Source: an uncultured Rhodocyclaceae bacterium (GTDB lineage Bacteria; Pseudomonadota; Gammaproteobacteria; Burkholderiales; Rhodocyclaceae). From it: 8,247 bases of DNA. This document shows positions 1-5,868 of the stretch, piece after piece (the first letter of the stretch is position 1; each line of letters begins with the position of its first letter). Location: assembly GCA_903930805.1 (NCBI GenBank), contig CAIYZZ010000194.1, forward strand, positions 1 to 8,247, written 5' to 3'. Below the pieces are notes generated by a model. That model was not told the origin of the DNA. It saw nothing but the letters and a program-made list of their open reading frames with translations, and made no database searches. The position numbers were made by a program, and so were the translations under genes.

Positions 1-151
1 CTCCTACAAGGGCGAGAAGATCGGCCAGGGCAAGGACAAGACGCGCGAGTTTCTGCGCGAGCATCCTGCAATGGCTATCGAGATCGAGAATCGCGTACGC
101 GAGGCGGTCGGCGTCACCGGCATTGCCGTGCCCGCTGCTGCTGCCGAGTGA
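1..151 (+). CDS. recA: RecA recombinase, C-terminal fragment (5' end outside window)
   Basis: The frame starting at base 2 encodes 49 residues ending at TGA 149-151; base 1 is the last base of a split codon. RecA is the ATP-dependent recombinase that forms filaments on single-stranded DNA, drives strand exchange and triggers LexA cleavage. The visible part is the C-terminal domain: [18 protein letters not shown] followed by [16 protein letters not shown] is the classic end of RecA. The identity is strengthened by recX starting inside its stop codon. The last 15 residues, after VRE, are Ala/Val/Gly-rich and end in AAAAE. Only one acidic residue is present, unlike the acidic tail of E. coli RecA. 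The ATPase core lies upstream and cannot be judged here. Confidence 0.95.
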   Translation, partial: SYKGEKIGQGKDKTREFLREHPAMAIEIENRVREAVGVTGIAVPAAAAE

Positions 152-582
152 ATGAGCTACGTCAGCGCGCGGTGAGATTTCTGGCCCGGCGCGAACACAC
201 CCGCGCCGAACTGACCCGCAAGCTGGCACCGCATGGCACCCTTGAAGAAATCGAAACCGTGCTGAACGAACTTGCAACCAATGGGCTCCAGTCGGATGCC
301 CGCTTTGCTGAAAGTTACCTGCGTAGTCAGGCGGCGCGGCTCGGTACCGCACGACTGCGCCAGTCATTGCGGAGCAAAGGTGTGGAGCCAGCACTGATTG
401 AATCCCATCTGGCCGGCGTGGAATTGCCCGACGAAACCGCGCGAGCTCGTGCCGTATGGGAAAGGAAGTTTGCCACGCCGCCGACCGATACCCACGATTG
501 GGCAAGGCAGGCGCGCTTTCTTCAGGGACGCGGCTTCGCAACAGATGTCATCCGCCGCCTGCTCAAGAACATAGAAGAATGA
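148..582 (+). CDS. recX: RecX, regulatory protein of RecA
   Basis: This encodes 144 residues, a usual length for RecX. RecX binds the RecA filament and modulates, mostly inhibits, its assembly and ATPase activity in the cytoplasm. The protein is all-helical with the expected tandem three-helix repeats. The first contains [14 protein letters not shown] near residues 13-26, the second contains [13 protein letters not shown] near residues 49-61 and [14 protein letters not shown] near residues 66-79, and the end is [17 protein letters not shown]. The start is GTG at 148, overlapping the recA stop as GTGA, which indicates translational coupling. The nearby ATG at 152 is in another frame. The gene ends at TGA 580-582, which overlaps the lptB start as ATGA. 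There is no separate promoter space on either side, so expression probably follows recA, possibly with SOS induction by read-through (inference). Confidence 0.95.
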   Translation: MNELRQRAVRFLARREHTRAELTRKLAPHGTLEEIETVLNELATNGLQSDARFAESYLRSQAARLGTARLRQSLRSKGVEPALIESHLAGVELPDETARARAVWERKFATPPTDTHDWARQARFLQGRGFATDVIRRLLKNIEE

Positions 583-1316
583 CCACCACGCTTTCCATCC
601 ATAACCTGCGCAAAAAATTCCGCACCCGCACAGTGGTCAAGGATGTCAGCCTGCACGTCGATGGTGGCGAAGTCGTCGGCCTGCTCGGCCCCAACGGTGC
701 CGGCAAAACAACTTGCTTCTACATGGTCGTCGGCCTGATCGCCTCGGATGCCGGCGATATCGTCATCACGGCCGAGGGTAAAGAAACCCGGATTACCCAT
801 ATGCCGATCCACGCGCGGGCACGGCTAGGCCTCTCCTATTTGCCTCAGGAAAATTCAGTATTCCGCAAACTCACAGTAGCTGAGAACATCCGTGCCATAC
901 TGGAATTGCAGGACTACGATGCGCCGACAATGGAGGCCAGACTCGAGGAGTTGCTCGAAGAACTTCACATCACTCACCTGCGTGACCAGCGTGCGGCGGC
1001 GCTGTCGGGCGGGGAGCGTCGCCGTGTCGAGATCGCCCGGGCGCTGGCAACCTCGCCGCTCTTCATACTGCTTGACGAGCCCTTCGCTGGCGTCGACCCG
1101 ATCGCAGTGATAGATATCCAGAAGATCATCCGCTTCCTCAAGGAGCGGGGCATCGGCGTGCTGATCACCGACCACAATGTAAGAGAAACCCTAGGAATCT
1201 GCGACCGCGCCACCATAATCAACGATGGCGAGGTACTGGCGGCTGGACATCCGGCCGATATCATCGATAATGAGAGCGTACGCCGGGTGTATCTCGGTGA
1301 GCATTTCAAGATGTAA
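579..1316 (+). CDS. lptB: LptB, ATPase of the LPS export ABC transporter
   Basis: This encodes 245 residues, close to the usual ~240. LptB is the cytoplasmic ATPase dimer that binds LptF/LptG. It powers extraction of lipopolysaccharide from the inner membrane onto the LptC-LptA-LptD bridge. All ABC motifs are intact: Walker A GPNGAGKT (residues 37-44), Q-loop Gln90 in [13 protein letters not shown], signature LSGGE (142-146), Walker B FILLDE with catalytic Glu167, and switch His199 in TDHNVRET. The C-terminus VYLGEHFKM matches the LptB-specific end (VYLGExF). The ATG at 579 overlaps the recX stop; the open frame extends further upstream only as a shadow inside recX. Followed after 7 bases by rpoN, the usual lptB-rpoN order. 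lptC and lptA, which often precede lptB, are absent here because recX occupies that place. Confidence 0.97.
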   Translation: MTTTLSIHNLRKKFRTRTVVKDVSLHVDGGEVVGLLGPNGAGKTTCFYMVVGLIASDAGDIVITAEGKETRITHMPIHARARLGLSYLPQENSVFRKLTVAENIRAILELQDYDAPTMEARLEELLEELHITHLRDQRAAALSGGERRRVEIARALATSPLFILLDEPFAGVDPIAVIDIQKIIRFLKERGIGVLITDHNVRETLGICDRATIINDGEVLAAGHPADIIDNESVRRVYLGEHFKM

Positions 1317-1323
1317 AGAAGAA

Positions 1324-2775
1324 GTGAAACAAACGCTCCAACTCAGGCTCTCGCAACACCTCGCCCTGACACCGCAGCTACAGCAGTCCATCCGCTTGCT
1401 GCAGCTCTCGTCGCTGGAGCTCAATCAGGAAATAGAGCAGGCGCTGCAAGAAAATCCCCTGCTGGAGCGCGACGAGCAGTCCGAAACCACTACCTTTGTT
1501 GGTGCCAACGATGCGCTGACGCATACCCACAAAGAAGAATCCGCCCCTGCCGTCCAGGAAGAGCGCGCCACAGAATTCGAGTGGGGACAGGATGGTATGG
1601 ATTGGCCGAGTTCCGGCAGCTCGCGCAATTCACGCGACCCCAACGACGAAAGCGATGTCGATGTCGGCGAGCTACAGGCGGCGGCCACCAGCTTGCGCGA
1701 CCACCTGATCGGCCAGCTGTCTCTCTCGCAATTATCTGGCCGCGAGCGCTTGCGCGTCGCCTTCCTGGTCGAAGCGCTCAGCGATGATGGCTATCTGACG
1801 CAGGAACTTGAGGAACTGGTCGAGGCACTCCCAGACGACTTCGCCGGTGAACCGGACGAATTGCTCGAAGACTTGCAGATCGCCCTCAATCACCTGCAAA
1901 GTCTCGACCCACCGGGTATTGGGGCACGTAACCCGCGCGAATGTCTGTTGCTACAACTGGCCAATTTGCCCGCCTCACCTGAAAATACCTTGGCTGCAGC
2001 CATCGTCCGCGACCATCTCGAGCAATTGGCCGGCCGTGATTATGTTCGCATCAAAAAAGCCCTGGGCTGCACCGACGAGGCTTTGCGCGATGCCCAAACA
2101 CTAATTCGCTCCCTCAATCCCCGTCCGGGCGCACAGTATTCCCCGCTTGACACGCGTTATGTCATACCCGACGTGACGGTGCGCAAGCTGCACGGCAACT
2201 GGGTGGTGAAGCTCAACCAGGAAGCCATGCCGCGCCTGCGCATCAACCGGCTCTACGCCAACCTGTTGCGCCAGCAGCGCAGCAACGGCGGCAGCAATCT
2301 TTCCGGCCAGTTGCAGGAAGCCAAATGGTTGATCAAGAACGTGCAGCAGCGCTTCGATACCATCGCGCGCGTCTCGCAGGCCATCGTCGACCGCCAACGG
2401 GCTTTCTTCGACCACGGCGAGGTGGCAATGCGACCGCTAACGCTGCGCGAGATCGCCGAAACCGTGGAACTGCACGAATCAACCATTTCACGTGTCACCA
2501 CGCAAAAATACCTCGCTAGTCCGCGGGGCATCTACGAACTCAAATATTTTTTCGGCAGCCACGTCGCCACCGATACCGGCGGCGCGGCGTCATCCACCGC
2601 GATTCGGGCGCTGATCAAGCAACTGGTGGGCGCGGAGAACGGCCACAAGCCGCTCTCCGACGCCCGCATCGCGGAAATCCTCGGCGAGCAGGGAATTGTT
2701 GTTGCGCGGCGCACCGTCGCCAAGTACCGCGAATCCCTGAGTATTCCGCCGGTCAATCTTCGTAAAACACTCTGA
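1324..2775 (+). CDS. rpoN: RNA polymerase sigma-54 factor RpoN
   Basis: This encodes 483 residues, normal for RpoN. Sigma-54 directs RNA polymerase to -24/-12 promoters and needs an AAA+ activator to open them. Region I (residues 1-50) is Gln/Leu-rich with QLRLSQHLALTPQLQQSIRLLQ. Region II (about 51-118) is an acidic, variable linker. The core-binding domain follows, including LDPPGIGARNPRECLLLQL (195-213). The helix-turn-helix is LTLREIAETVELHESTISRVT (372-392), and the RpoN box ARRTVAKYRE (461-470) reads the -24 element. The chosen start is GTG at 1324, because KQTLQLRLSQ is the family N-terminus and the longer open frame runs back into lptB. Only a weak purine-rich stretch (AAAGAAGAA, 1315-1323) serves as ribosome binding site, so coupling to lptB translation is likely. 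Domains are complete with no frameshift. Confidence 0.97.
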   Translation: MKQTLQLRLSQHLALTPQLQQSIRLLQLSSLELNQEIEQALQENPLLERDEQSETTTFVGANDALTHTHKEESAPAVQEERATEFEWGQDGMDWPSSGSSRNSRDPNDESDVDVGELQAAATSLRDHLIGQLSLSQLSGRERLRVAFLVEALSDDGYLTQELEELVEALPDDFAGEPDELLEDLQIALNHLQSLDPPGIGARNPRECLLLQLANLPASPENTLAAAIVRDHLEQLAGRDYVRIKKALGCTDEALRDAQTLIRSLNPRPGAQYSPLDTRYVIPDVTVRKLHGNWVVKLNQEAMPRLRINRLYANLLRQQRSNGGSNLSGQLQEAKWLIKNVQQRFDTIARVSQAIVDRQRAFFDHGEVAMRPLTLREIAETVELHESTISRVTTQKYLASPRGIYELKYFFGSHVATDTGGAASSTAIRALIKQLVGAENGHKPLSDARIAEILGEQGIVVARRTVAKYRESLSIPPVNLRKTL

Positions 2776-2785
2776 AAGAGGAGAG
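2776..2785 (+). promoter_or_regulatory. Strong ribosome binding site of hpf
   Basis: The purine stretch AAGAGGAGAG directly after the rpoN stop contains AGGAG (2779-2783), five bases before the hpf ATG at 2789. It is the best Shine-Dalgarno sequence in this half of the window. It suggests that HPF is translated more strongly than RpoN from the same mRNA. Confidence 0.7.
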
Positions 2786-2788
2786 ATC

Positions 2789-3109
2789 ATGAACCTCAAT
2801 ATCACAGGACACCATGTCGAAGTCACCCCCGCGCTACGTGAATACGTCACCGGCAAGGTGGACAAGGTCATCCGCCATTTCGACCACGTCACCAGCGTCC
2901 ATGTGATTCTCACGGTAGAAAAGCTCGTACAGAAGGCCGAGATCACCCTGCACGTCAAAGGCAAGGATATTTTTGCCGACAGTAGCGACGCCGACCTCTA
3001 CGCCGCCATCGACTTGTTGGTCGACAAACTTGATCGTCAGGTGCTCAAGTACAAGGACAAACAAAAGGACCACGGCCACGACCGGCCGGCAACTCCGGCC
3101 GCCGAATAA
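2789..3109 (+). CDS. hpf: Ribosome hibernation promoting factor HPF, short form
   Basis: This encodes 106 residues, matching the short gamma/beta-type HPF rather than the ~190-residue long form. HPF binds the decoding centre of the 30S subunit in slow or starved cells. In many proteobacteria it acts with RMF to form inactive 100S ribosomes. Family features visible are the opening MNLNITGHHVEVTPALREYV, the helix KVDKVIRHFDHV, the strand segment VHVILTVEK, and ADSSDADLYAAIDLLVDKLDRQV followed by KYKDKQKDH. The last residues (HDRPATPAAE) form a short variable tail; their codons contain an inverted repeat (3083-3101). The gene lies 13 bases after rpoN with a strong ribosome binding site, the standard rpoN-hpf order (also annotated as yhbH or raiA). 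Confidence 0.95.
   Translation: MNLNITGHHVEVTPALREYVTGKVDKVIRHFDHVTSVHVILTVEKLVQKAEITLHVKGKDIFADSSDADLYAAIDLLVDKLDRQVLKYKDKQKDHGHDRPATPAAE
3083..3101 (+). repeat. GC-rich inverted repeat at the 3' end of hpf
   Basis: CGGCCGG (3083-3089) and CCGGCCG (3095-3101) are perfectly complementary across a 5-base CAACT loop, just before the hpf stop codon (3107-3109). The downstream bases are AT-rich (AATAATTCCTAATTCC) but hold no T-run, so this is at best a weak intrinsic terminator. It could equally be an mRNA-stabilising 3' hairpin. It is the first of three neighbouring inverted repeats. Confidence 0.45.
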
Positions 3110-3129
3110 TTCCTAATTCCCTTGGTACT

Positions 3130-3151
3130 GAGCGAGGTATATACTTCGCTC
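3130..3151 (+). repeat. 22-bp near-perfect palindrome in the hpf-ptsN gap, possible operator/promoter site
   Basis: The half-sites GAGCGAGGTAT (3130-3140) and ATACTTCGCTC (3141-3151) are reverse complements with a single mismatch, which would be a G-T pair in RNA, and they have no loop. The centre contains TATACT (3140-3145), a 5/6 match to a sigma-70 -10 box. The matching -35 at 17-bp spacing is poor (TTCCCT, 3117-3122). A loop-free palindrome suits a dimeric DNA-binding protein better than an RNA hairpin. A role as a ptsN promoter/operator is inference only. Confidence 0.35.
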
Positions 3152-3152
3152 C

Positions 3153-3179
3153 GCGCCGACGAGGCCCTCTCGTCGGCGC
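3153..3179 (+). repeat. 11-bp perfect GC-rich stem-loop upstream of ptsN
   Basis: GCGCCGACGAG (3153-3163) pairs perfectly with CTCGTCGGCGC (3169-3179) around the loop GCCCT. The RNA hairpin would be very stable. It is followed by ACTCCGTTTCC, which lacks a proper U-tract. It could be an attenuator, a pause or processing hairpin, or an atypical terminator for the rpoN-hpf transcript. It ends 36 bases before the ptsN ATG and would be part of the ptsN leader if transcription reads through or starts at the adjacent palindrome. Confidence 0.55.
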
Positions 3180-3215
3180 ACTCCGTTTCCGGTGCCTGGG
3201 ACGACCCTACCCCCG

Positions 3216-3677
3216 ATGAATCTGATCGCCAAATTACTGAAAGTCGACAATGTGGTCGTCGGCTTGGATGCAAGCAGCAAGAAGCGCGTCTTCGAGCAGG
3301 CTGGTCTGCTGTTTGAAAATCATCACGACATTGCTCGCAGCACTGTCTATGACGCGCTGTTTGCCCGCGAAAAAATGGGCTCCACCGGGCTGGGACTCGG
3401 TATTGCCATTCCGCATGGTCGCATCAAGGGACTGAAGGAGGCGCAGGGCGCTTTCCTGCGTCTGGCAACGCCAGTACAGTTCGACGCCCCCGATGGCCAG
3501 CCGGTCGGCCTGGTCTTCGTGCTTCTGGTGCCCGAGGCAGCCAATGAGCACCACTTGCAGATGCTCTCCGAATTGGCACAGATGTTCAGCGACAAGGCCT
3601 TCCGTGAACAGTTGGCTGCCGCGCCCGATGCAGCGGCAGCATTCGCGCTCTTTGCGCAGTGGCAATCGGCCAGCTAA
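3216..3677 (+). CDS. ptsN: PtsN, EIIA component of the nitrogen-related phosphotransferase system
   Basis: This encodes 153 residues, one PTS EIIA type-2 domain. PtsN accepts a phosphate from NPr/HPr in the PTS-Ntr relay. It regulates by protein contact, for example potassium uptake and sensor kinases in studied species; it is not a sugar transporter. The phosphorylated histidine is His67 in the motif GLGIAIPHGRI, preceded by LFAREKMGSTGLG. The N-terminus MNLIAKLL and the segment SSKKRVFEQAGLLFENHH are typical. ATG 3216 is preferred over an in-frame GTG at 3192, whose eight extra residues do not look like the family. No clear ribosome binding site precedes either start. The gene follows hpf after a 106-base gap rich in inverted repeats, and its 3' end overlaps hprK by 19 bases. 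Confidence 0.95.
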   Translation: MNLIAKLLKVDNVVVGLDASSKKRVFEQAGLLFENHHDIARSTVYDALFAREKMGSTGLGLGIAIPHGRIKGLKEAQGAFLRLATPVQFDAPDGQPVGLVFVLLVPEAANEHHLQMLSELAQMFSDKAFREQLAAAPDAAAAFALFAQWQSAS

Positions 3678-4603
3678 TCGTCGCGCAGTTGTTCGAGCGT
3701 AATCGCGAACGGCTGCAACTGTCTTGGGTCGGCGGTACGCTCAACCGTCCGATTGCGGTCAATCGCGACGATGTTTCGCCCGCCGATCTGATCGGCCACC
3801 TTAACCTGATCCACCCCGATCGCGTCCAGGTACTCGGCTCGCCAGAGATCATCTGGTACAAGCGTCATATCGGCGGCAAGGGCGAGCATATTTTCCAGCA
3901 GATCATTAGTGAGCATCCCCCGGCAGTCATTGTTGCCGACGGCTGCGACATCTTGGAGGAAATCAGGAGCTCCTGCGAAGCCAGCGATACACCGCTATTC
4001 ACAACGCCACTACCCACCGCCCAAGTAATCGATTCGCTGCGCGTTTATGTTTCGCGCCAACTCGCGGAAACCGTCACCCTGCACGGCGTATTCATGGATG
4101 TTCTTGGTATCGGCGTGCTGGTAACTGGCGACTCGGGCGTGGGCAAAAGCGAACTTGGACTCGAACTCATCACGCGCGGACATGGTCTGGTTGCCGACGA
4201 TGTCGTCGAAGTCTCGCGCATCGCCCCCGATGCGCTTGAAGGCCGCTGCCCCGAACTGCTCAAGGATTTCATCGAAGTGCGTGGCCTCGGCCTGCTCAAT
4301 ATCCGCACTGTTTTCGGCGAGACCGCCTGCCGCCGCAAGATGCGCCTGAAACTAATCGTACATCTGCAGCGGCCGAATGCCAGCGTACCCGAAATGGCGC
4401 GCCTGCCACTCGACGCCTTGACGGAGAATGTCCTGAGTGTTCCGGTACGCAAGGTGGTGCTGCCGGTGGCCGCTGGTCGCAACCTTGCAGTCCTGCTTGA
4501 AGCAGCAGTCCGTTCGACGATCCTGCTGTTGCGCGGCATTGACAGCATGGAAGAATTTTTACAGCGTCAGCAACAGGCCTTGGAAAACAACAGCCCGAAC
4601 TGA
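3659..4603 (+). CDS. hprK: HPr kinase/phosphorylase
   Basis: This encodes 314 residues, the usual length. HprK phosphorylates, and with inorganic phosphate dephosphorylates, a serine of the PTS carrier HPr. The N-terminal HprK domain covers about residues 5-130. The catalytic domain has LHGVFMDVLGIGVLVTG (141-157) with the conserved His142, Walker A GDSGVGKS (157-164), LVADD (177-181) and the HprK signature IEVRGLGLLNI (205-215). The C-terminal VAAGRNLAVLLEAAVR corresponds to the GRN motif region of the family. The start is GTG at 3659, in frame with MAIGQLIVAQLFERNRE, which fits the family N-terminus. It lies inside ptsN with no separate ribosome binding site, so translational coupling is likely. 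In proteobacteria this enzyme usually accompanies an incomplete, regulatory PTS. No rapZ or ptsH follows within the window. Confidence 0.96.
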   Translation: MAIGQLIVAQLFERNRERLQLSWVGGTLNRPIAVNRDDVSPADLIGHLNLIHPDRVQVLGSPEIIWYKRHIGGKGEHIFQQIISEHPPAVIVADGCDILEEIRSSCEASDTPLFTTPLPTAQVIDSLRVYVSRQLAETVTLHGVFMDVLGIGVLVTGDSGVGKSELGLELITRGHGLVADDVVEVSRIAPDALEGRCPELLKDFIEVRGLGLLNIRTVFGETACRRKMRLKLIVHLQRPNASVPEMARLPLDALTENVLSVPVRKVVLPVAAGRNLAVLLEAAVRSTILLLRGIDSMEEFLQRQQQALENNSPN

Positions 4604-4613
4604 GGGCTGTTTC
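4589..4613 (+). terminator. Terminator-like hairpin across the hprK stop codon
   Basis: AACAGCCC (4589-4596) pairs perfectly with GGGCTGTT (4604-4611) around the loop GAACTGA, whose last three bases are the hprK stop codon (4601-4603). The stem is preceded by an A-rich stretch (GGAAAAC) and followed by only TC, giving a short GTTTC run. The shape fits an intrinsic terminator ending the rpoN-hpf-ptsN-hprK unit, but the weak T-tract makes termination probably partial. Confidence 0.45.
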
Positions 4614-4679
4614 ATGCCTTGCGCTATGATAAGCGGCCCCCATATGGCAGGGACCCCAACCTGAACAGACGATAACATC

Positions 4680-5102
4680 ATGGCCGGACTCGACAAGAAC
4701 ACGCCACACCCCACCGAAATCAAGCTGCATCAGAAATCACGCGAAATGGAACTTTCCTTCGCGGATGGAAGTAATTTTCGCCTCTCTTTTGAATTTTTGC
4801 GCGTGCATTCGCCCTCTGCAGAAGTACGCGGCCACGGCCCAGGCCAGGAAACCCTGCAAACTGGTAAGCGCAACGTGGACATCAAGGCGATTGAACCCGT
4901 TGGCAACTATGCGATCCAGCCTTTTTTCTCCGATGAACACGATACTGGCATCTATTCATGGGATCTGCTCTACAAGCTTGGCACCAACAAAGATGAGCTC
5001 TGGGCTGACTACCTCGCCCGTCTCGAAGCTGCCGGTTCGAGCCGCGACATTGATTCGACAACCCTGCCGCCGAAAACTGGTGGCAGTTGCGGCAAACACT
5101 GA
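4680..5102 (+). CDS. DUF971 family protein (gamma-butyrobetaine hydroxylase-like N-terminal domain)
   Basis: This encodes 140 residues. The protein consists of one DUF971/GBBH-like N-terminal domain: PTEIKLHQKSREMELSFADG (about 11-30), FLRVHSPSAEVRGHGPGQ (39-56), KRNVDIKAIEPVGNYAIQPFFSDEHDTGIYSW (63-94) and DLLYKLG (95-101). The same fold forms the zinc-binding N-terminal part of gamma-butyrobetaine hydroxylase, but the catalytic dioxygenase domain is absent here. The C-terminus KTGGSCGKH carries a Cys and a His that might bind metal (inference). The biochemical function of stand-alone DUF971 proteins is not established as far as I know. Here it precedes ubiE by nine bases, an arrangement I recall from betaproteobacteria. 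The start ATG 4680 matches the family N-terminus; its ribosome binding site is poor. It is the first gene after the hairpin at 4589-4611 and so may begin a transcript. Confidence 0.9.
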   Translation: MAGLDKNTPHPTEIKLHQKSREMELSFADGSNFRLSFEFLRVHSPSAEVRGHGPGQETLQTGKRNVDIKAIEPVGNYAIQPFFSDEHDTGIYSWDLLYKLGTNKDELWADYLARLEAAGSSRDIDSTTLPPKTGGSCGKH

Positions 5103-5111
5103 GAAAATTTG

Positions 5112-5852
5112 ATGACGCAAACCCCTGAGACTCATTTCGGCTTCGAATCTGTTCCCGAGGACGAAAAGGCCCGGCGGGTCAAGGGCGTGTTTTCGTCGGT
5201 CGCTGACAAGTACGACCTGATGAACGACCTGATGTCGGCTGGTCTGCATCGGCTGTGGAAAGCTTTTACCCTGCAGGTAGCGGGTGCGCGCGCGGGCGAA
5301 CGGGTGCTCGATATCGCTGGCGGCACCGGCGACTTGGCATCGAGCTTCCGCAATAAGGTCGGCCCGACCGGTGAAGTCTGGCTGACCGACATCAACAACA
5401 GCATGCTGACCAACGGCCGCGATCGTCTGCTTGACGAAGGCCGACTTGGGCCGGTGGCGCAATGTGATGCCGAGAAACTACCATTTCCCGACAATTATTT
5501 CGATATTGTCACCGTCGCCTTCGGGCTGCGCAACATGACACACAAGGAGCAAGCACTCACTGAGGTGCGCCGCGTCTTGCGGCCCGGTGGGCGCCTGCTG
5601 GTTCTGGAATTCTCGAAAGTCTGGGAACCCCTGACCCCGGCCTACGACTTTTATTCCTTCAAAGTGTTACCTTGGCTGGGCAAGAAGATCGTGAATGATC
5701 CGGACAGCTACCGCTATCTGGCAGAGTCCATCCGCATGCACCCCGATCAGGACACTCTGAAAGGTATGATGGAACAAGTTGGCTTTGCCCGTGTCGACTA
5801 CTTCAATCTGACGGCGGGCGTGGTTGCGCTGCACCGTGGTTATAAAATTTAA
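5112..5852 (+). CDS. ubiE: UbiE, ubiquinone/menaquinone C-methyltransferase
   Basis: This encodes 246 residues. UbiE uses S-adenosylmethionine to methylate the ring carbon of 2-polyprenyl-6-methoxy-1,4-benzoquinol (ubiquinone path) or demethylmenaquinol (menaquinone path). It shows the first UbiE signature, [17 protein letters not shown] (34-50). The SAM-binding glycine motif is [10 protein letters not shown] (65-74), the acidic second motif is LTDINNSML (91-99), and post-motifs are [15 protein letters not shown] (119-133) and [16 protein letters not shown] (154-169). The C-terminus [13 protein letters not shown] is typical. ATG 5112 is preferred to the TTG directly before it; GAGAAA upstream is a weak ribosome binding site. 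The gene lies nine bases after the DUF971 gene and 16 bases before the Tim44-like gene. Whether the cell makes menaquinone as well cannot be seen from this window. Confidence 0.97.
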   Translation: MTQTPETHFGFESVPEDEKARRVKGVFSSVADKYDLMNDLMSAGLHRLWKAFTLQVAGARAGERVLDIAGGTGDLASSFRNKVGPTGEVWLTDINNSMLTNGRDRLLDEGRLGPVAQCDAEKLPFPDNYFDIVTVAFGLRNMTHKEQALTEVRRVLRPGGRLLVLEFSKVWEPLTPAYDFYSFKVLPWLGKKIVNDPDSYRYLAESIRMHPDQDTLKGMMEQVGFARVDYFNLTAGVVALHRGYKI

Positions 5853-5868
5853 AAGGAAACAGAACAAT

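Noticed and set aside
3192..3215. Longer ptsN from GTG 3192
   Set aside because: The eight extra residues (MPGTTLPP) do not resemble the family N-terminus, no ribosome binding site precedes the GTG, and MNLIAKLL from ATG 3216 is typical of PtsN.
4438..4500. HprK C-terminal motif reading PVAAGRN instead of the PVRPGRN-like form of Gram-positive enzymes
   Set aside because: As far as I recall, betaproteobacterial HprK proteins carry this variant, and all other catalytic motifs are intact, so it is not a defect.
4045..4548. Minus-strand open frame of 167 codons opposite hprK
   Set aside because: Low-complexity Ser/Arg/Thr-rich translation antisense to a well-conserved kinase domain; no start signal or family match.
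4625..4630. TATGAT as a -10 box for the DUF971-ubiE unit
   Set aside because: It matches 5/6, but no -35 resembling TTGACA occurs at 16-18 bp spacing and there is no extended -10 TG. A promoter in this gap is likely but cannot be placed.
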